A DNA stretch of 64,000 nt from Triticum aestivum (taxonomy: Eukaryota; Streptophyta; Magnoliopsida; Poales; Poaceae): assembly GCF_018294505.1 (NCBI RefSeq), contig NC_057801.1, forward strand, positions 430,928,619-430,992,618, given 5' to 3'. Below are positions 11,637 through 21,477 of this stretch, one piece after another. The notes below the pieces were generated by a model, which worked only from the letters and a program-made list of their open reading frames with translations, was not told where the DNA came from and did no database searches. Both the position numbers and the translations under genes were made by a program. How positions within the stretch are numbered: the stretch's first letter is position 1; each line of letters starts with the position of its first letter.

Positions 11637-12851
11637 TTAATACTCATCAAACATAGTATCCCCAAGCTTGTGGTTTTGCATATCATCATAATCATTCTTA
11701 TCAATAGCGTGAATGGCACCAATGGTATAGCAAACATTATTATCATATTCTTCCAGGCAAGTGCCAAAAAGATCTTCAAGGTCATAAGAGACATAATTGT
11801 TTTCCCAATCATAATCATCACAACAAGTAGTAGGCATCACAAAATCATACTCAATATCATCATCCTCCATCAACATATTTGATTCACTTTCATGAGGCAC
11901 AATGGGGATAGGAGCAATATTACTTGGGAGAGTTACCTTTTTACCTCTACTTTTTCTTCTTTTCTTTTTATTCTTCACCACCTCACGTGTGGGTTTAATC
12001 ATTTTTTTCGAGCATCTTGTTGAACAAATTGATTGGATAGGAAGCTCCTCCTCGTTACCTGATTCATCATAATAAACACTAGGAGGGCATTGGGAAATAT
12101 TTTCCCTTTCATTAGTACTCTCTTCATGCGCTATTTGTTTTTTTATCTTTAGATAGTTGGCAATATAAGAATTCTCGATGCAATTTACCGGACAAAACGT
12201 ATGAATTTCCTCTAGATCAAAATAAAGAACTCTATTGAGATTAAATTTTAGAATACCCTTAGCTATACGTTTCATTTCTTCATACCCCAAAATAAGACTA
12301 ATATCTTTATGATGCTCAAGGGTAATCAAGTTATCACAATTTTTGGACATGATTTGATCATGAAACAAATAGCATTGGATATTTAAATGACCACGTTCAT
12401 TGCAAAGTTCACAAGGATGGCGAAAAATATTAAATCTTTTAGCACAATCATCTAGCCTCTCTTGCAACTTTTTCGTTTCTAAATATTTATGCTTCTTACA
12501 AAATCAATCTTCCCTTTTTGGTGTGTGTGTGTGTGTGCACTCCCAATTTACTCCGCAAAAATTGACATTCTTATAGGAGACATCATTATCATGGCTAGTG
12601 CAATCATCATTAGCATTTTGGATATTCAAAGAATTCATACTAACAACATTGCCATCATGCTCATCATTCATGCCAATCATTTTATTAAATTCTTCTTCTA
12701 ACAATTGAGCACAACTTTCCGATCCATCATTTTCAAGAAAGATATTATAAAGATGATCAATAATATGATGCAACCTTAATTCCATTTTTTGTAGTTTTAT
12801 TTTATAAACCAAACTAGTGATAAAACAAGAAACTAATATATTCGATTGCAA
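11637..12851 (-). pseudogene. Gag-like protein with CCHC zinc knuckle, one premature stop
   Basis: One frame on the minus strand from 12851 to 11637 is interrupted by a TGA at 12504-12506. It encodes an acidic Asn/Asp-rich N-terminus, then RRFNIF-like residues and CELCNERGHLNIQC. That last string is a perfect C-x2-C-x4-H-x4-C zinc knuckle, followed by FHDQIMSKNC and YEEMKRI. A basic stretch (KNKKKRRKSRGKK) and an acidic tail follow. The zinc knuckle and basic tract suggest RNA binding as in gag. No protease or polymerase follows, so any movement would depend on another element. Confidence 0.65.
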
Positions 12852-12881
12852 GATCTAAAGATATACCTTCAAGCACTCACC

Positions 12882-12901
12882 TCCCCGGCAACGGCGCCAG
12901 A
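12882..12901 (-). promoter_or_regulatory. Primer binding site, tRNA-Asp type
   Basis: On the minus strand TGGCGCCGTTGCCGGGGAGG lies about nine bases after the LTR end. It is complementary to the 3' end I recall for plant tRNA-Asp (CCCCGGCAACGGCGCCA). The same leader recurs at the Athila-type element (38526-38555). Confidence 0.75.
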
Positions 12902-12909
12902 AAAGAGCT

Positions 12910-14517
12910 TGATGTCTACTATGCAACTTTATTCTTGTAGACACGTGTTGGGCCTCCAAGCACAGAGTTTTGTAGGACAATAGAAATTTTCCCTCAAGTG
13001 GATGACCTAAGGTTTATCAATCCATGAGAGGTGTAGGATGAAGATGGTCTCTCTCAAATGACCCTGCAATCAAATACAAGAAATCTCTTGTGTCCCCAAC
13101 ACACCCAATACAATGGCAAATTGTATAGGTGCACTAGTTCGGCGAAGAGATGGTGATAAAAGTGTAGTATGGATAATAGATATGAGTTTTTGTAGTGCGA
13201 ACAATAAAAAACAGCAAGGTAGTAAATAGTAAAACGGAGCACAAACGATATTGCAATAATGGAAAATGAGGCCTAGGGTGCATACTTTCACTAGTGCAAT
13301 CTCTCAACATTGCTAACATAGTTGGATCATATAACCATCCCTCAAAGTGCGATAAAGAATCACTCCAAAGTTCGGAGAACATAAGACGGAATTGTTTGTA
13401 GGGTATGAAACCACCTCAAAGCTATTCTTTCCGTTTGATCTATTCAAGAGTTTGTACTAAAATAACACAAAGCTATTCTTTTTGTTCGATCTATCATATA
13501 GTTCGTGATAGAATAACACCAAAGAAAATTCAGATTTATAATATTCAATCCAACACAAAGAACTTCAAAGAGTGCACCAAGATTTCTACCGGAGAAACAA
13601 AAACAAGAACGTGCATCAACCCCTATGCATAGATTACCCCAATGTCACCTCGGGAATCCGCGAGTTGAGTGCCAAAACAGATATCAAGTGAATCAATACG
13701 ATACCCCATTGTCACCACGAGTATTCAATCGCAAGACATATATCAAGTGTTCTCAAATCCATAAAAGTATTCAATCCGATAACAACGAAATCTCAAAGGG
13801 AAAAACTCAATTCATCACAATAAGATAGAGAGGGGAAAACACCATATGATCCGAGTATATTAACAAAGCCCGTGATACATCAAGATCGTCACATCTCAAG
13901 AACACGAGAGATAGAGAGAGATTAAACACATAGCTACTGGTACAAACCCTCAGCCCCAAGGGTGGACTACTCCCTCCTCATCGTGGTGGCCGCCGAGATA
14001 ATGAAGATGGCCACCGGTGATGATTCCCCCCTCCGGCAGGGTGCTGGAACGGGGTCTAGATTGGATCTCGTGGATACAGAAGCCTTGCGGCGGCGGAACT
14101 TCTGATCTAGTGCTACCCCAAAGGGTTTCAGATTATTTGGGAATTTATAGGGCGAAGAGGTGGTCCAGGGGGTGCTCGAGGTGGGCACAACCACCTGGGC
14201 GCGCCTGGGGGCCCAGGCACGCCCTGGTGGGTTGTGCCCCCCTTGGGGCACCCCCTAGGTGCTGCTATGGCCCATCCTGGGTGTTCTGGTCCATCAAAAT
14301 TCTCCAAGGAGTTTTGCGGTGTTTGGACTCCGTTTGATATTGATTTCCTGTGATGTAAAAACAAGCAAAAAAACAACAACTGGCACTGGGCACTGGGTCA
14401 ATAGGTTAGTCCCCAAAAATGATATAAAGTTGCTATAAAATGATTCTAAAACATCCAAGAATGATAATATAATGGCATGAATACTTCATAAATTATAGAT
14501 ATGTTGGAGATGTATCA
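12910..14517 (-). repeat. 5' LTR of the truncated gag-only element
   Basis: A 1,608-base LTR. On the plus strand it begins TGATGTCTACTA and ends GTTGGAGATGTATCA. It is homologous, in opposite orientation, to the LTRs at 17780 and 32896. Confidence 0.85.
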
Positions 14518-14589
14518 CCGCCCTGACGGACGAGTCGGCTTGGAGCCACCCCGAGACCAGTCCTAGGCGCCCCGTCGCCGCACACCCGT

Positions 14590-16300
14590 CAGTACCTTGA
14601 AGATAAGCCCAGAGCCGGTCAAGCGCGGCGTAAGCCTCTTCGAGGGCGTCGGGCCTCGCAGAGGAGCCTTGTTCCGCCGGCAAAAGAGCCCGAGGAGGAG
14701 GTGGCACCGGTGCCTGGACTGGCGCTACCACGAGAACAGCGGAGGCAGGGGACTTTGGGGCCCTCGCACCCTACATGGGCACGCCAGGGACCGGTGCCCT
14801 TGGAGTCTGTTGCGCCAGGGTAGCAACCTCCTCCTTCCTCCTCTTCACCTCGGGGTCCAGACTAATTGTCAGGAGGGAGGCATCATGAGCACGGTGCCGC
14901 AACGGAAAAACAAGGATAAGGTAAGGTACTTACTCGTCGTTGGCGATGTACGCCCTGTTTCTGGCCAGGACTATGGCGCCCCCAAGCTTCTTCAGCAAGG
15001 GCCTCGACGCGGCCGGAGGCTCAGCCAGGCGCGCGGTAGATGGCTCCAGAGCAACAACGATAGGCGATGAGGTGAGGCCGCTGCCCCAAGGCAGCGCCAT
15101 CGCCTTTTCCCCCTTCAGAGTCCCGCGGTTCAGCCTCCACAGCGGGGTCCCCTCGGACCTCATGGCGATCCCGGAGGAGAGCGGGGATCCCCCGACCAAG
15201 TCCTTCACGGCGTCGTCGTCGTCAGGAAGACCCCGAAGGAGCTTGCTCTGTTGTAGAGGAGAAGTCTCCCCATCCCTTCTAGGGTTGTCTCCTCCTCCTC
15301 TTCCCACTCTACGGAGTCGTTGCCGGAGGACACCAGCACTAGGGAGTTGGGAGGACCGGATGGCATGAGCCCCCGCTCGTTGAAGGCCGGCATGGCGGCA
15401 TCTAGCTCCGCCCCCTCGCCGTGGCAATACAGCGGACGGTAGGCTACTGGGAGGCTGCCTGGATCCTTCCCAAGCAAGGTCTGCATGGCCTTGCCCAGCT
15501 CCTCGCTCGTCAGGTCCCCTCGGCTCAGCCGGAGGTTGTCATCTGCGCCCTTGAGGTCCCACATGGGGCGTGAATGAGCTTGGAGAGGGGCTAGGCACCG
15601 CGTCAGGAACTCCTGGACAATCATGGCCCCCCATCAACACCTCGGAATCCATGTTCGCATGCATCTTCTTCAGGACTGGCACCACCCAGGGGTCGATGAG
15701 CTTCTCCTGAGCCCATCGGTCCAGCCTCTCTAGCGGCCCGGTTGGCAGCTCCAGCCGAGCATGATGGCTCCGGGCGTCCAGGTAGATCCACCTGAGCTGG
15801 AAGTCGTCCACCTTCTTTTCGGCCTTCATGAGCGTGTTGCCGTCATGGATCGCGATGAAGGAGACGCATCCGAAGCACTGGTTTGAGTCGTGGGTCTAGA
15901 GGGACAGGAAGTGGCGGAACAGCACAACAAAGGGCTTCACCCCCACGAAGGCCTCGCAGTAGAAGGTGAAGATCGACAAGAGGAGGACGGAGTTGGGCTG
16001 GAGGTGAAGCGCATGGATCTGATAGTGGTCGAGGATGGTGAGGAAGAACTTGGAGAAGAGCGGGACGAGCCCCGCAAAGACGCTGTGGAGGAAGAAGGGG
16101 AAGAATGTACCCGCCAAGGTCCCTTGCTCAGCGGAGCCAATATGAAGCTTGGTCTCTCTCCCCTCGTTGTTATTGCTCACCGTTAGCGGGAGCACGGCGG
16201 CGAGGTGCCCCGCCTCGGTGATGGAGGACGAGCTGAGGGCCGGCATGGCCATAGGGGCGGGGGAGCGACCACGCTAGTGGGCTTCGCTTTCTTGGTCGTC
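14590..16300 (-). pseudogene. Antisense gene of the Tat-type element (putative gypsy-type transposon domain)
   Basis: This is antisense to gag and pol and lies just before the 3' LTR. The minus strand reads a start region near 16300 (MTTKKAKPTSVV), then HYQIHALHLQPNSVLLLSIF and TFYCEAFVGVKPFVVLFRHF (about 16030-15900). After a stop or intron it continues MKAEKKVDDFQLRWIYLDAR, LELPTGPLERLDRW and an acidic EEEEE stretch. This fits the plant family known as putative gypsy-type transposon (PF04195, from memory). Frame changes near 16255 and several stops suggest decay, and some breaks may be introns. The protein's role is unknown. Confidence 0.6.
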
Positions 16301-16596
16301 ATTGACGAAGAGCTCAGAGGAAAAAGCTCAGCAGATCTCGAAGCACCCTAGGTGAGAAGGGGATGAGATCTGGAGCAAGGCGAAGGGAAGGTAATGAAGG
16401 CTTGGCTGCAGGCACTGGCCTTTTTGTTAGCTCGCGTCGATTGCCGAGGCAGCATGGGGAAGTGGAGACGCCCACGTCCCATCAAGAGCCACGCTTCGAC
16501 TCGGTCCATAGGTGATTGGGGCCCACGGTGCTCCGCACTTGCCCTTTGGCTTCGCCTCGAAGCCAAGTGCGAGCGCGCCTTGGGCTTGCGGGCTAC

Positions 16597-17362
16597 TGTC
16601 GGTGTTCTGGGAACCAGGGTACCCAGACTTGCCTGCCTACGACCCATGGAGTGGCTCCCTTGGCAGCCTAGTACGACCCATCTTCAGCAACAACGAGTCC
16701 AGACCCTCGCGAGGCGGACGACACCAAGACCTCTCGAAGGAGCGGCTTCCCCAGGCGGCCTCTTGAGGAGCGGAGATTTCTATGCAAGCACCCACCTCAT
16801 GAGGCTGAGGTGACGCCAGCCATGACAACCAAGGCTAGGCACCCGCCAGCGGGAGCAGAGCGGCAGGTTTCTTCTTTGGTGCTAAGGAGGCAAGCATAGG
16901 CACAGAGTCCCAAGGAATCAACCAAAGGGTTACCGTTTGCATGCAACAAGACCACAACCGCCAGAATAAAATTGGCCACTGTGGGATCCCTTCTCGCCTA
17001 AGTTTTGGGGGAAGAGGAGTGAGGCCACTATAAGTATAGCCTAGCCACCACCATAGGAGGGATCAAACCCCCGGAGGTCGAACCCCTTGAGCTCATTCCA
17101 CCCATAGAGCAGACCTCGCGAGGTTATTCGTCCTTGTACTAGTTCATCCTTAGCCCTCGTGAGGCTAATCCACCACAAAGCAGGAGTAGGGTTTTACACC
17201 GCAAGGTGGCTCAAACCTGGGTAAACTGTTGTGTCCATTTCCTTTCCAGTTCATCGAGCGAGGCCATGAGAGTAGCGAGTTGGCTAGCTGGAGAGGTTGA
17301 GTTCTTCGCACACGCCCCAGAGTTCGAACCTTTCTTGGGTCTGCGGAGCCCAGAATCCGACA
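16597..17362 (+). repeat. 3' LTR of the Tat-type element
   Basis: A 766-base LTR preceded by a purine-rich gcgggctac tract (the likely plus-strand primer). It begins TGTCGGTGTTCTGG and ends CCGACA. TATAAGTA is at 17029-17036. ACATC (17363-17367) follows as the right target copy. Confidence 0.85.
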
Positions 17363-17779
17363 ACATCTACAAACCGTACCTTGAAACCGACCACAACCGT
17401 TTAGACCATTTGGTTCGAATGTTTGTTGTCATCCAACATGATCTTGTATTCGTCCCCTAGCTGGTCTGGATTTTCATTTTTCTTGCAAATCGGACACGAA
17501 CTATAGTGGCTTTGCAGGAGTCCAGAAAACAGCCACAGATGACTTTGACACCCGACCCACCCAAAACCCCTCCCGGTGCCCGCATCTTCATCCTTCCCTC
17601 TTTCTCTACATTTGTTTTCTCTCTCGCTGTTGCCGCCATTCCACCACCCTAGTCGCCTGCCAAACCCTTCCCAGAGCTCCGCGACCTCCACCGCCTGGGA
17701 TCCATGCTACTTGTCCTCCGCCGCCAGTCCACACCTCTCAACCGTCCGCCGAGCAGGTACCATCTGCCCATGTGGTAGT
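17363..17779 (+). other. Flank and probable leader of a split Harbinger transposase region
   Basis: A pyrimidine-rich, GC-rich tract (17570-17760) resembles a 5' leader. It was contiguous with 34526 onward before insertion of the 17780-34525 element, because GTAGT occurs at both 17775-17779 and 34526-34530. The downstream side encodes the Harbinger transposase N-terminus, so this is probably its leader or first exon. No protein in it was recognised. Confidence 0.5.
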
Positions 17780-19373
17780 TGATACGTCTCCAACGTATCT
17801 ATAATTTTTGATTGCTCCATGCTACTTTATCTACTGTTTTAGGCAATATTGGGCTTTATTATCCACTTTTATATTATTTTTGGGACTAACCTATTAACCG
17901 GAGGCCCAGCCCAGATTTGTTGTTTTATGCCTATTTCAGTGTTTTGAGGAAAAGGAATATCAGACGGAGTCAAAACGGAACGAAATCAACTGGAGAAGTT
18001 ATTTTTGGAAGGAAACCCACCTGATGGACTTGGACTCCATGTCAGAAGATACGGGAGGTGCTCACGAGGGTGGGGGCGCGCCCACCCCCCTAGGGCGCGC
18101 ACCCTGCCTCGTGGGCCCCCCGTAACTCCACCGACGTACCCCTTGCACCCATATATACTCACGTACCCTAAAACTTCCAGAGAAGAAGATAGATCGGGAG
18201 TTCCACCGCCGCAAGCCTCTGTAGCCACCAAAAACCTCTCGGGAGCCCTTCTCGGCACCCTGCCGGAGGAGGATCCCATCACTGCTGGCCATCTTCATCA
18301 TCCCGGCGCTATCCATGACGAGGAGGGAGTAGTTCACCCTCGGGGTTGAGGGTATGTACCAGTAGCTATGTGTTTGATCTCTCTCTCTCGTGTTCTCTCT
18401 CGTGTTCCCTCTATGGCACGATCTTGATGTATCCCGAGCTTTGCTATTGTAGTTGGATCTTATGATGTTTCTCCCCCTCTACTTTGTTGTGATGAATTGA
18501 GTTTCCCCTTTGAAGTTATCTTATCAGATTGAGTCTTTTATGAGAACACTTGATGTATGTCTTGCCGTGCTTATCTGTGGTGACAATGGGATATCATGTG
18601 CCTCTTGATGTATGTTTTGGTGACCAACTTGCGGGTTCCGCCCATGAACCTATGCTTAGGGGTTGGCACACGTTCTTGATTCTCCGGTAGAAACTTTGGG
18701 GCACTCTTTGAAGTACTTTATGTTGGTTGGATGAATCTAGGATTGTGTGATGCATATCGTATAATCATGCCCACGGATACTTGAGGTGACAATGGAGTAT
18801 CTAGGTGACATTAGGGTTTTGGTTGATTTGTGTCTTAAGGTGTTATTCTAGTACGAACTCTTTTATAGATCGATCCAAAAGAATAACTTTGAGGTGGTTT
18901 CATACCCTACCATAATCTCTACGTTTGTTCTTCGCTATTAGTGGCTTTGGAGTGACTCTTTGTTGCATGTTGAGGGCTTGTTTTATGATCTATCTATGTT
19001 ATTATTGTTGAGAGAACTTGCACTAGTGAAAGTATGAACCCTAGGCCTTGTTTCCTACCATTGCAATACCGTTTATGCTCACTTTTATCGCTTGCTACCT
19101 TGCTGTTTTTATTATTTCAGATTACATAAACCTATATCTACTATCTATTTTGCACTTGTATCTTCATCTCTTCGCTGAACTAGTGCACCTATACAATTTA
19201 CCATTGTATTGGGTGTGTTGGGGACACAAGAGACTCTTTGTTATTTGGTTGCAGGGTTGTTTGAGAGAGACCATCTTCATCCTACGCCTCCTACGGATTG
19301 ATAAACCTTAGGTCATCCACTTGAGGGAAATTTGCTACTGTCCTACAAACCTATGCACTTGCAGGCCCTACAA
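17780..19373 (+). repeat. 5' LTR, end deleted
   Basis: This matches the LTR at 32896-34525 closely up to GCCCTACAA (about 19372). The final ~50 bases, ending in CATCA, are replaced by gag-like coding sequence. Confidence 0.85.
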
Positions 19374-20206
19374 GTGCTAGAAGAAGAATGCATTAGAATG
19401 CTTGATACTAAATCTTTGAATGATGAGCATGATTGCAATGTTGTTAGTATGAACTCCTTGAATATCCATAGTAGTAATGATGATTGCACTAGTTATGATG
19501 AAAATGTCTCCTATAAGCATCTTGATTTGTGTGGAGTAGATTGGACTTGCATGGACACACCAAATAGAGAAAATAGATATTGCAAGTGTCATAAATATTT
19601 AAAGACTAAAGTTTTGCAAGAAATTCTTGATGAGTGTGCTAGAAGATTCAATATTTTTCGTGCTCCTTGTGAACTTTGCAATGAACATGGTCATTTAAAT
19701 CTCCAATGCAAATTGTTTCATGATCGAATCGTGTCCAAAAATTGTGATAAATTGATTACCCTTGGGCATCATAAAGAGCTTAGTCTTGTTTTGGGGTATG
19801 AAGAAATGAAACGTATAACTGAGGGTATTCCAAAATTTAATCTTGATAGATTTCTTGATTTTGATCTAGAGGATATTTATATGTTTTGTGCGGTGAATTG
19901 CATTGAAAATCCTTATATTGCCAATTACCTAAAGAAAAGGAAGCAAATAGAAGATGATGAGAATACTAATGAAAGGGAAGAAACTTCCCAATATCCTCCT
20001 ATTATTTCTTATGATGAATCAAGTAACGAGGAGGAGATTTCTATTCTACCAATCTCATCAATAAGGAGCTCAAAGAGGAAGGTTGAACCCACAGATAATG
20101 TGAAGAAGAAAAAGACAAGAAGAAGCAACAAAGGTAGAAAGGTATCCTTCCCAAATGATGTTGCTCCTACTACTCATTGTGATGATGATAATTGCTTTAC
20201 TATTGG
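19374..20206 (+). pseudogene. Gag-like protein with zinc knuckle, 5' part (split by the MULE)
   Basis: An open frame runs from the LTR junction to the MULE. It reads LEEECIRMLDTKSLNDEHDC and later CELCNEHGHLNLQC (19668-19709), a C-x2-C-x4-H-x4-C knuckle. FHDRIVSKNCDKLITLGHHK and a basic KKKKTRRSNKGRK tract follow, and it ends DNCFTIG at the insertion. Homology with the copy at 11637-12851 is clear throughout. No stop occurs before the MULE. The true start codon and about 60 N-terminal codons were lost in the 5' LTR deletion. It continues at 28477. Confidence 0.7.
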
Positions 20207-20515
20207 CTATTTTTTTAAATAATACAAGTTTTTTATTAATTTTCACAAATATTATGCCCAAAAAATTATTTTCAAAAATAATACACCGTCGGCCCACAGT
20301 AGGCCGACTGGAACTAGTCGGCCCACAGCAGGCCGACTGGCGTCCTATCAGCTTGCTGCTGGCCGAGTGGCTTGTCGGCCGCCAGCTCAAGTCCAGTCGG
20401 CCAACTGTAAGCCGACAAGTTCCAATCAGCCTGTTGTGGGCCGACTGGAACTAATTGGTCTACTATGGGCCGACTGGATCTAATTGGTGTGCTGTGGGCC
20501 GACTGGTGCATGCAC
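20207..20515 (+). repeat. Left terminal inverted repeat and GGCCGAC palindrome cluster of the MULE
   Basis: The AT-rich end (20207-20285) matches the reversed right end. From 20288 to about 20505 the word GTCGGCC...GGCCGACTGG recurs at intervals of roughly 20-40 bases, often as an imperfect palindrome with a 6-8 base centre such as CACAGTA. Confidence 0.8.
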
Positions 20516-20543
20516 CCATATTGCCATATGTTTCCGCCACCCG

Positions 20544-20697
20544 TTTCCCGCCATATGTTCCGCCAACCCTTTCCCGCCACCCGTTTCCCGCCATATGTTC
20601 CCGCCACGCGTTTCCCGCCATATGTTCCCGCCAACTTTGTCCCGCCACCTATTTCCCGCCATATGTTTCCACCAACTCTTTCCCGCCACCTATAAAA
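20544..20697 (+). promoter_or_regulatory. E2F-like site array and TATA box
   Basis: TTTCCCGCC occurs perfectly at 20544, 20570, 20584, 20611, 20652 and 20679, with degenerate copies between. Several continue as TTTCCCGCCATATG, giving a loose 27-40 base repeat. TATAAAA follows at 20691-20697, 49 bases before the ATG at 20746. TTTCCCGC matches the plant E2F/DP consensus (TTTSSCGS). The arrangement points to a promoter for the small gene downstream; binding is inferred. Confidence 0.6.
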
Positions 20698-20745
20698 CCC
20701 CCTCCAGACGGAGTTGGATAAGCATTCCAGTGTAGTGTAGTTCAG

Positions 20746-21222
20746 ATGTCCCATTATCCTTTCGATCGTAATTTTCACCCTGGGATGAGCAGGACTCTTC
20801 TGAGCCTAGCTACCGATTTCAGGATGGATAATAGGATAGTTCCATGGGACGAACTCACCGGTAGTGACACCATAATGAATGAGTTGGCTCATCAATTACG
20901 TAGGTATGGGTGGCCTGAAAGGACCTATGTGGAGGTACGTAAAGAACTTCTTAGGTTGCATGAAAGGTGGAAGAAGGTGGTGGTGCCAAAGAGTGAAACT
21001 TTCAGAAGGATTTCAGCAAATAATCCATCTTTATGGATTGAGGAGAGCGAGGACGAAGATGATATCTTCATGCCGTCGCTTCCGGGTTCTGCATCTTCGA
21101 AGGACAAGAGTTCTTCATCATCGAAGGGCAAGGTTTCTTCATCGTCGAAGGGCAAGAGTTCTTCATCGTCGAAGGGCAAGAGTTCTGCATCGATGGAGGA
21201 TGACGATGATGACTTCATGTAG
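20746..21222 (+). CDS. Small MULE-borne protein of unknown function (158 aa)
   Basis: An intact frame of 158 codons lies 49 bases behind a TATA box, at the place where maize MuDR carries mudrB (left end, convergent with the transposase). I do not recognise the family. Residues 1-95 are Arg/Trp-rich and helix-prone, including ATDFRMDNRIVPWDEL, RRYGWPERTYVEVRKELLRL and HERWKKVVVPKSETFRRISA, and could be a small DNA- or protein-binding fold. An acidic ESEDEDD patch follows. Then come four SSSSKGK-like repeats and an acidic DDDDDFM end. Low-complexity Ser/Lys repeats between acidic blocks suggest a nuclear protein. No similarity to mudrB is claimed. It is the only undamaged gene in the element. 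Confidence 0.6.
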   Translation: MSHYPFDRNFHPGMSRTLLSLATDFRMDNRIVPWDELTGSDTIMNELAHQLRRYGWPERTYVEVRKELLRLHERWKKVVVPKSETFRRISANNPSLWIEESEDEDDIFMPSLPGSASSKDKSSSSSKGKVSSSSKGKSSSSSKGKSSASMEDDDDDFM

Positions 21223-21477
21223 TTTTATGTTGTATGTTGTAAGTTCACTCGTACGTACCGTTTAACTTAGATATAGTTCTATGTAGTTGTTTGTACTGTC
21301 TTGTTGTACGAGCATTCTGTTCTATCTAAATCTGATGTTGTAGTTCGGATAACATAGTACTAAAATAGAGTAGGCATATGTCTCATACATAAGTCATAGT
21401 CATTTGTCTCATACATAGAATAGACATAAGTCTCACACATAAATAGATGGTAATGTCTGTACTGATAGATAGAAGCG

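Larger units (their letters stand above)
10947..14517 (-). mobile_element. Gag-only LTR retrotransposon, 3' part lost
   Basis: On the minus strand this runs from a complete 5' LTR (14517-12910) through a tRNA-Asp-type primer site (12901-12882), a gag-like gene (12851-11637) and a 3' internal region. It stops at about 10947, before any 3' LTR. It is closely related to the element at 17780-34525: both share the gag-like protein and the conserved stretch with ttgttgggagacaaccc. Names such as Sabrina or WHAM come to mind but were not verified. It is inserted within the Tat element, ahead of that element's antisense gene. Confidence 0.75.
6050..17362 (+). mobile_element. Tat-type Ty3/gypsy LTR retrotransposon, pol mostly deleted, containing a nested element
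   Basis: LTRs at 6050-6936 and 16597-17362 share the start TGT(T/C)GG and the end GAATCCGACA. Flanking five-base copies are GCATC (6045-6049) and ACATC (17363-17367), a match at four of five bases. The order is 5' LTR, primer binding site, gag, protease/linker, a short RT remnant, a post-pol region, and then an antisense gene just before the 3' LTR. Gag-to-3'-LTR order with a large antisense ORF before the 3' LTR is characteristic of the Tat lineage of plants. Most of RT, RNase H and integrase is missing. A second LTR element (10947-14517) sits inside. Confidence 0.8.

Noticed and set aside
12882..12901. A tRNA-Asp gene
   Set aside because: Only the 3' end complement is present, at the correct distance from an LTR. 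There is no cloverleaf, so it is a primer binding site.
17576..17782. Small plus-strand protein MPASSSFPLSLHLFSLSLLP
   Set aside because: Pyrimidine-rich leader-like DNA gives Ser/Leu/Pro translation, and it runs into the LTR start. More likely an untranslated leader.
20455..20778. Several overlapping open frames with Pro/Phe or Gly/Arg repeats
   Set aside because: They are translations of the CCCGCCATATG promoter repeats on both strands, not proteins.
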